Of a DNA stretch of 64,000 nucleotides, positions 58,978 to 64,000 are shown one piece after another (positions within the stretch are counted from its first letter, which is position 1; each line of letters opens with the position of its first letter). Source of the DNA: Bryum argenteum. Taxonomy: Eukaryota; Streptophyta; Bryopsida; Bryales; Bryaceae. The DNA lies in NCBI GenBank assembly GCA_037043015.1, contig CM073325.1, positions 13,619,001 through 13,683,000 on the forward strand, in the 5' to 3' direction. The notes under the pieces were generated by a model. It had not been told where the DNA came from. It searched no databases and saw only the letters and a program-made list of their open reading frames with translations. The position numbers and the translations under genes were made by a program.

Positions 58978-59564
58978 ATTTTACATATTTTTGCCAAATC
59001 TTTCTATTAATAAATACGGGTAGGCACTATATTCCAAATCCCCAAAAGAATTATAAACCAACAAGGTGGAACTCTCCACCGTCCGTTGTGTGAATGATGC
59101 CAAAGGCGTAAGCGCCACCCGATGGCCGCAAAGCAAGCAAACCAAAGATGGAGGTTTTGGACCTGAGCAGCAGCAGCAGCAGCATTGAAGAATGGAAGAT
59201 TCCCGCATGAGCGGCTCGATCATTCTCCACCCTTGGAGTGTCTTGTACCAGCCTTCCATGTCATGCCTTGGGAGTCGCCCCTTTTCATGGCTCTCCATGC
59301 TCCCCTAGTCCCCTAGCCTTTGCCACTTGGAACATCAAGTATCTCCAGTACCTTTTTGATGCTCTTTGACCCCACTCTCCCTCTCCGACCGACTGCTCGC
59401 TCCCACCCACTTTCCTTTCAATCGACAATTCCATCGATCGGGTGCCACAATTGTGTGATACTCCCTTGTGGACCCGCCACGCTTTCAATCCCGCAATGAG
59501 AAACTGATTGTATATTACTCGATCGCTAGTGTCTCCATGTCTGAGTGTTGCAATTGAGCGATCC
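58978..59564. other. Upstream region of the beta-galactosidase gene
   Basis: Probably promoter and 5' untranslated sequence. A CAG-rich triplet run lies at 59166-59184. Minus-strand open stretches here show no recognised domain. Confidence 0.4.
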
Positions 59565-62500
59565 ATGGGAGTTTGCACACTTGCGATGGCCATGAGACTG
59601 CTTTTTGCGGTTCTTCTGTTGATCTCTTCTGTCGAGGTAAGTTTTCGTTTGCTTAGGATTGAGAATGTGTGTGGGATTGAGCGATCCATGGGAGTTAGCA
59701 GATTTGTGGACTGTCGATGGCGGTTTTTCTGTTGGGAAAAGTATCGTAAATTTCCTCTGCTGATTCTGGTTGTTTTGCGAAAGTACAATTGAGAATGTGT
59801 GTGGCTGAATATTGTGCAGGCGAGAAGCCATAGCTTCGTGATTGAGCAGGATGAGTTTCGGAAAGATGGCGATTCGTTTCGTATTCTCGGTGGTGACATT
59901 CACTATTTTCGTGTTCATCCCCAGGTAAGTCTAAAAACGAACTTAACTGCATGTTGTTGGTTGGGTGATTCTTTTTTTTCTAGTGTTTGATCGTGGTGGC
60001 TTGGCAGCTTTGGGAAGATAGACTACTCAGAGTAAAAGCATTGGGCTTGAACACAATTCAAACGTACGTGCCGTGGAATGTTCATGAACCACGACCGGGT
60101 CATTTCGACTTCAATGGATCTGCCGATCTGGTGGCGTTTTTGAAGCTAGCTCATAAACATGAGTTGCTCGTTATGCTTCGTATCGGCCCTTACATCGGTG
60201 GAGGTACTTTCCTGGCTTTTGAATCTAGTGGAATTCAAAGCTTTTGATATGGATTTAGACGCCCGGTGGGAAATTTGTTCTCTGCAGAATGGGATCTTGG
60301 CGGTCTCCCTGCCTGGCTACTTCAATTGAAACCCTCACTGCGACTGCGATCATCTGATGCCCAGTATCTTGCGCAGGTGTGCAATACTACCCTTGTCTTT
60401 GCTACTATTTTAAAACGTTCTCACTAATGTATGATCATGTTGTTACAGATCGATAATTGGTGGAAGAAACTGCTTCCGAAAGTAGCACCTGAGTTGTTCT
60501 CAGCAGGCGGTTCAGTTATCATGGTCCAGGTAGTCAATCATCCTTATGCTCTTAAATCCCAGCAGTTTCAAGCATTGATTGAGGCTAACTAACTTTTTCG
60601 AGATTTTCAGATCGAGAACGAGTATGGATCATATGGCAGTGACAAATTGTATCTTCAATTCCTTCAAAGTCAAGCGAGGTTCCATCTCGGAAACGATGTC
60701 ATCATGTGAGATCCTTCACCTTTGTTTAGTTTAAAACGAATTATCTTCAAAGAATGCTTAACATCGGTTTTGTTTCGTTGTGATGCAGATATACAACTGA
60801 TGCTGCAGAGAAAGAGAGTTTACGTGACGGTTCTTTGTCCGAAGAGGGTGTTTTTGCAGGTCAGTAACAATAGGCCTTCTTTGAATCTCTTTTCAGGAAA
60901 TTAGGGTTCGAAATATCAACTGATCGTGATGGTGTTGTTGTGTCTGTCAGCCGTAAAATTTCCAACTGGTCAGGATCCAGCTTCTGCTTTTGCGCTACAG
61001 AAACGTTTCAACTCCCCTGGAATGTCACCACCGCTCTCTGCGTAAGTGGTTACTTCGTTCACTTTTGAATGCAGGCCTGTCTTTTGCAAGTGTAGTTTAC
61101 ATTTTTGCTTCTGTTCTGCAGGGAGTTTTGCACGGGCGGGCTGACCCATTGGGGTGAGAAATTGATCAAAACAGACGCGAAGAGCACTGCACGTGCTCTT
61201 GATGCGATTTTGCAGCTCAATGCTTCTGTTTTACTCTATGTAAGCTCTATCAATCTGTAAGTTGCATCATTTAAATCGATCGAACAATCGCTAAGTTTGT
61301 TGTGTGTACAGATGGTACATGGCGGAACGAATTTCGGTTTCTACAGTGGAGCAAACACCGGGACAGGATCATCGGATTTTCAACCAGCCCTTACTTCCTA
61401 CGATTATGTATGCTTACCTTTTCCACACATAGTTTCTACCTACTATGAAATTGTTAGCAGCTCCAATCAAGAAGACATGATAAAACGCCTCTGTTCAATC
61501 TTGAGTAATTGGGTCATCAGAAGCTAAATTTTTTATAGGAATGAGCACTTGTGACTGACTCTTTCGAATGTGGAAAATAGGATGCTCCGATCGGGGAGGA
61601 TGGTGATGTTAGCGGTGCCAAATTTCAAGGTAAGCACAAGAATCAGATTTCCATTCAATCTCTGTATTGGCCAAGTGGGAGAGGTCGGGAGGGACTTACA
61701 ACATGTCACTGATGCAGAAATTCGGAAGGTGGTGAGCAAGTATGTGAACGGAGACCTGCCTGAGCCGCCTCCTCATCCGCCGCGAACTGCTTACGGACAA
61801 GTGACGATGAAAGCCATGGGCTCCATTTTCGATGTTTTGAAGTTTGTTAGCGATCCGCCGAGTGGCGTCAAGTTGGAGTGGCCTGTCCCCATGGAACGTC
61901 TCCGACAAGTCCGTACTCTCAGACACCCCTCTCTTATTGCACATTCCAGGCCAGTATTGCATCAATATCAACAGAGGTTTCATTGCATGCACATGCTCAC
62001 TAGTTTGTTGGCGATGCATCAGGGTTCTGGTTTCATCTTGTACCGATCGTATCTCCCTGCCAATGTGCGACCAGGAAGCAGACTTACAGTTATGGAGGTA
62101 CATACATTCGTTCAGTTCAGCATGTGTTGCTCCTTTTGCTCAAATGCTAACTTCGATCTAAGACATGATGATTTACTGAACATTACGAAACTCACCGCTT
62201 CGGTTTGATGATGATGCGTTGACGATCATACTTAGCAAGTGAATACTTAGCAATTATACTGTGGGGGAGCAGGTCAATGACAGAGCGCAAGTCTTCGTCG
62301 GAAGTAGCACAAGCAACCGGAGGTTTCTGGGCACTCTGGAGCGGTGGTCGAGAAACTCGTTAACCTTGCCTGCCGCAGCTGCTACACCCGGCTTACAACT
62401 CGATATCCTGGTACTGGCTTTGAAACATTTGACTTCGATCAACATTCATTTTGTGAGCTTTGTTGACGTGTGACAATTTTCATGTGCCGGCAGGTTGAGA

Positions 62501-63451
62501 ATATGGGGCGCGTCAGCAATGGGTTGTTTATGGGTGAAAATAAGGTAATTAGCAATGATCATTCTCTTCATTTTTGTAGAAACGAATCCAATGCTTCAGA
62601 GCATAGTTGATATCACTTGTTGCAGGACATTATACTGTCTATTGGAGTCTGAAGTCTTCTTTCAAAACATTGAATGTTATGTTGGATGGCGCAGGGTATC
62701 ACTGAGGCTGTGTTGCTTGACGACGAGCCCATCCTTACTTGGCATGCACACACAATCGGACTTGAAAACATTGCTGGACTGAAGCCCTCTTCGTTTCAAA
62801 AGATCTTGCCTGAGAATCACGAGTTGGAGATTATTACAACCAAAATCAAGCGAACACCACAACTCATTCGTCCATTTGGTATTAAGAACTCATCATCTCT
62901 TTCACTGAAGTCTGTACTAACAGATTATTTCGAAAAGACCACCATAATCTCGGTGCTGATAGATTGATTTTGTGCAGTGGATTTGGTGAATGGTCCTTTC
63001 TTCTACGAGGGAACTCTTAACGTCACAAAACTCGGTGACACTTTCATGTCATTTCGAGGCTGGAATAAGGGAGTGGCCTTCGTGAATGGGTTCAACCTTG
63101 GACGCTTCTGGCCTGTACGTATCAAGCTTACATAAAGTCATTCAATCACAAAAATATGGTATCAAAGTGATATTCAAAAGAATGTGGTCATCATTTTGAT
63201 AGCAATTGGCGTTGGTGGTTTGCAGAGCATGGGCCCGCAATGTACATTATACATTCCTAGTCCGCTACTTCGATTGGGAGAAAACAGATTGGTGAGCATC
63301 ATGATTTGTAAAGTAACATTTGACTTAATTAGTTGCATATTGATTCATTACTTTTGATGTGCAGATCATCTTGGAACTCGAGAGCTCAAGTCCAGTGCAG
63401 ACTCTAGAGCTTGTGGATCGAGGTGCTTTTACTTGCGGTTATTTAGGCTGA
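59565..63451 (+). CDS. BGAL17: Beta-galactosidase, BGAL17-like (GH35)
   Basis: Nineteen exons fit in phase: 59565-59636, 59820-59924, 60008-60203, 60288-60376, 60449-60529, 60611-60705, 60789-60859, 60951-61041, 61122-61239, 61312-61407, 61581-61629, 61718-61908, 62023-62097, 62273-62410, 62494-62544, 62695-62878, 62978-63114, 63226-63291 and 63365-63451. They give 663 residues. A signal peptide ([17 protein letters not shown]) points to secretion. The GH35 barrel includes [43 protein letters not shown] (acid/base Glu) and the nucleophile Glu in [29 protein letters not shown] and the C-terminal galactose-binding-like part ([35 protein letters not shown]) follow the Arabidopsis BGAL17 order. 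Two usually conserved residues beside the nucleophile differ (EFYTGW is EFCTGG), and PYICGEW is PYIGGEW. The role is probably removal of galactose from cell-wall glycans. The start codon choice among three nearby Met is uncertain. Confidence 0.95.
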
Positions 63452-63701
63452 TAGGTATCAAGGTAGGAAGGACAGGTACAATTTTGTTAATACTTGGGGA
63501 TTGCAAATAAAATAGGCTCCCCTTTTATAATGCGAGCTTGTAAATTAGACATGCCATTCAAGCAGTGGCATCTAACGGAATTCTTCAACTTCAGGGGAGC
63601 AGTCGCCAGGATGCGAGTTTTTTTTGTTTGTCTCAATGCACATCTGGTGCCCATAATATCACTGATGAGCAAATAAAACCCTTTTTTTTAAAGGTTTGCA
63701 G
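63452..63701. other. Probable 3' untranslated region of the beta-galactosidase gene
   Basis: An AATAAA-like signal (GCAAATAAAATAGG) lies near 63505 and another (GCAAATAAAACCC) near 63670. Confidence 0.4.
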
Positions 63702-63862
63702 GCAAGGTTGTCACATTGAACAAGTTACTATTCATCATATTGGACACATTGGACAAGTTCTATTTACCACACTTAGATTGACCGGATCAGAAGGTCAAGA
63801 TATAAAATCGTCCAAAGTGTTCAATATGATTAATAGTAAATTGTCCATTCTGACAACCTTGC
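63702..63862. mobile_element. Small MITE with 46-base inverted ends
   Basis: Ends start GCAAGGTTGTCA and pair over about 46 bases with a few mismatches (ACTATTxATCATATTGxACAC inside). TTGCAG flanks both sides (63696-63701 and 63863-63868). The element is 161 bases long and non-coding, just downstream of the beta-galactosidase gene. Confidence 0.75.
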
Positions 63863-64000
63863 TTGCAGGGTCAATTTGATTTTGTTGGGTGTACATAGAT
63901 ACAATGGCTATTTGAAGAATGCTAATCGAAGCTTATTGAAGTTTTATTGCAATTGGAGAATGTTCTTTCATGTTGCTTTGTTAATGTTACTATTAAGGAA

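Noticed and set aside
59285-59899. 204-codon minus-strand open frame
   Set aside because: It covers the promoter and first exons of the beta-galactosidase gene in antisense and matches no family.

Overview
This is a stretch of plant nuclear DNA. It is AT-rich, with spliceosomal genes (GT-AG introns mostly 65-400 bases long) scattered through much non-coding DNA full of small transposons. The gene products point to a streptophyte: a plant-type alpha-dioxygenase, an H2B with plant sequence, the BGAL17-type beta-galactosidase, a CDK5RAP1/MiaB tRNA methylthiotransferase, and a plastid/mitochondrial-type methionine aminopeptidase homologue. The short introns, the intron inside H2B and the TTAA-flanked (piggyBac-like) miniature elements hint at a seed-free plant or charophyte alga, but I cannot name the species.

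Layout. 0-8.4 kb: a methionine-aminopeptidase-like gene that has lost several catalytic residues (944-2880, +), a membrane protein gene of unknown identity (3715-6549, +), and part of a small membrane protein gene (7719-8033, -). 8.4-12.5 kb: non-coding DNA with a foldback element, a decayed relative of the 19.2-kb gene, a retroposon, a SINE and a TA-flanked MITE. 12.5-15.4 kb: the six-exon tRNA methylthiotransferase gene (-). 15.4-31 kb: gene-poor, with nested TTAA elements, MITEs, SINE copies, minisatellites and one intronless hypothetical gene (19202-19756, -). 31.0-34.7 kb: a complete ten-exon alpha-dioxygenase gene (+). 35.5-42.4 kb: a large inverted duplication around a spacer holding a three-level nest of TTAA elements, a TA-flanked MITE and a tetranucleotide-tailed retroposon. 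44.5-45.5 kb: an intron-containing H2B gene (-) with E2F-like promoter sites. 47.2-53.6 kb: a Copia-type LTR retrotransposon with identical LTRs but a broken interior. 53.6-59.5 kb: AT-rich DNA with minisatellites and MITEs. 59.5-63.5 kb: a 19-exon BGAL17-like beta-galactosidase gene (+) with a MITE just downstream.

The genes do not form a pathway; each is an independent nuclear gene. The most unusual content is in the mobile DNA. A TTAA-targeting MITE family has twice inserted into the TTAA inside the terminal repeat of another copy. A short retroposon family ends in two hairpins and a (TATC)n tail and has clear 10-13 base target duplications. In the MetAP-like gene the reading frame and splicing look intact while the metal site has been lost.
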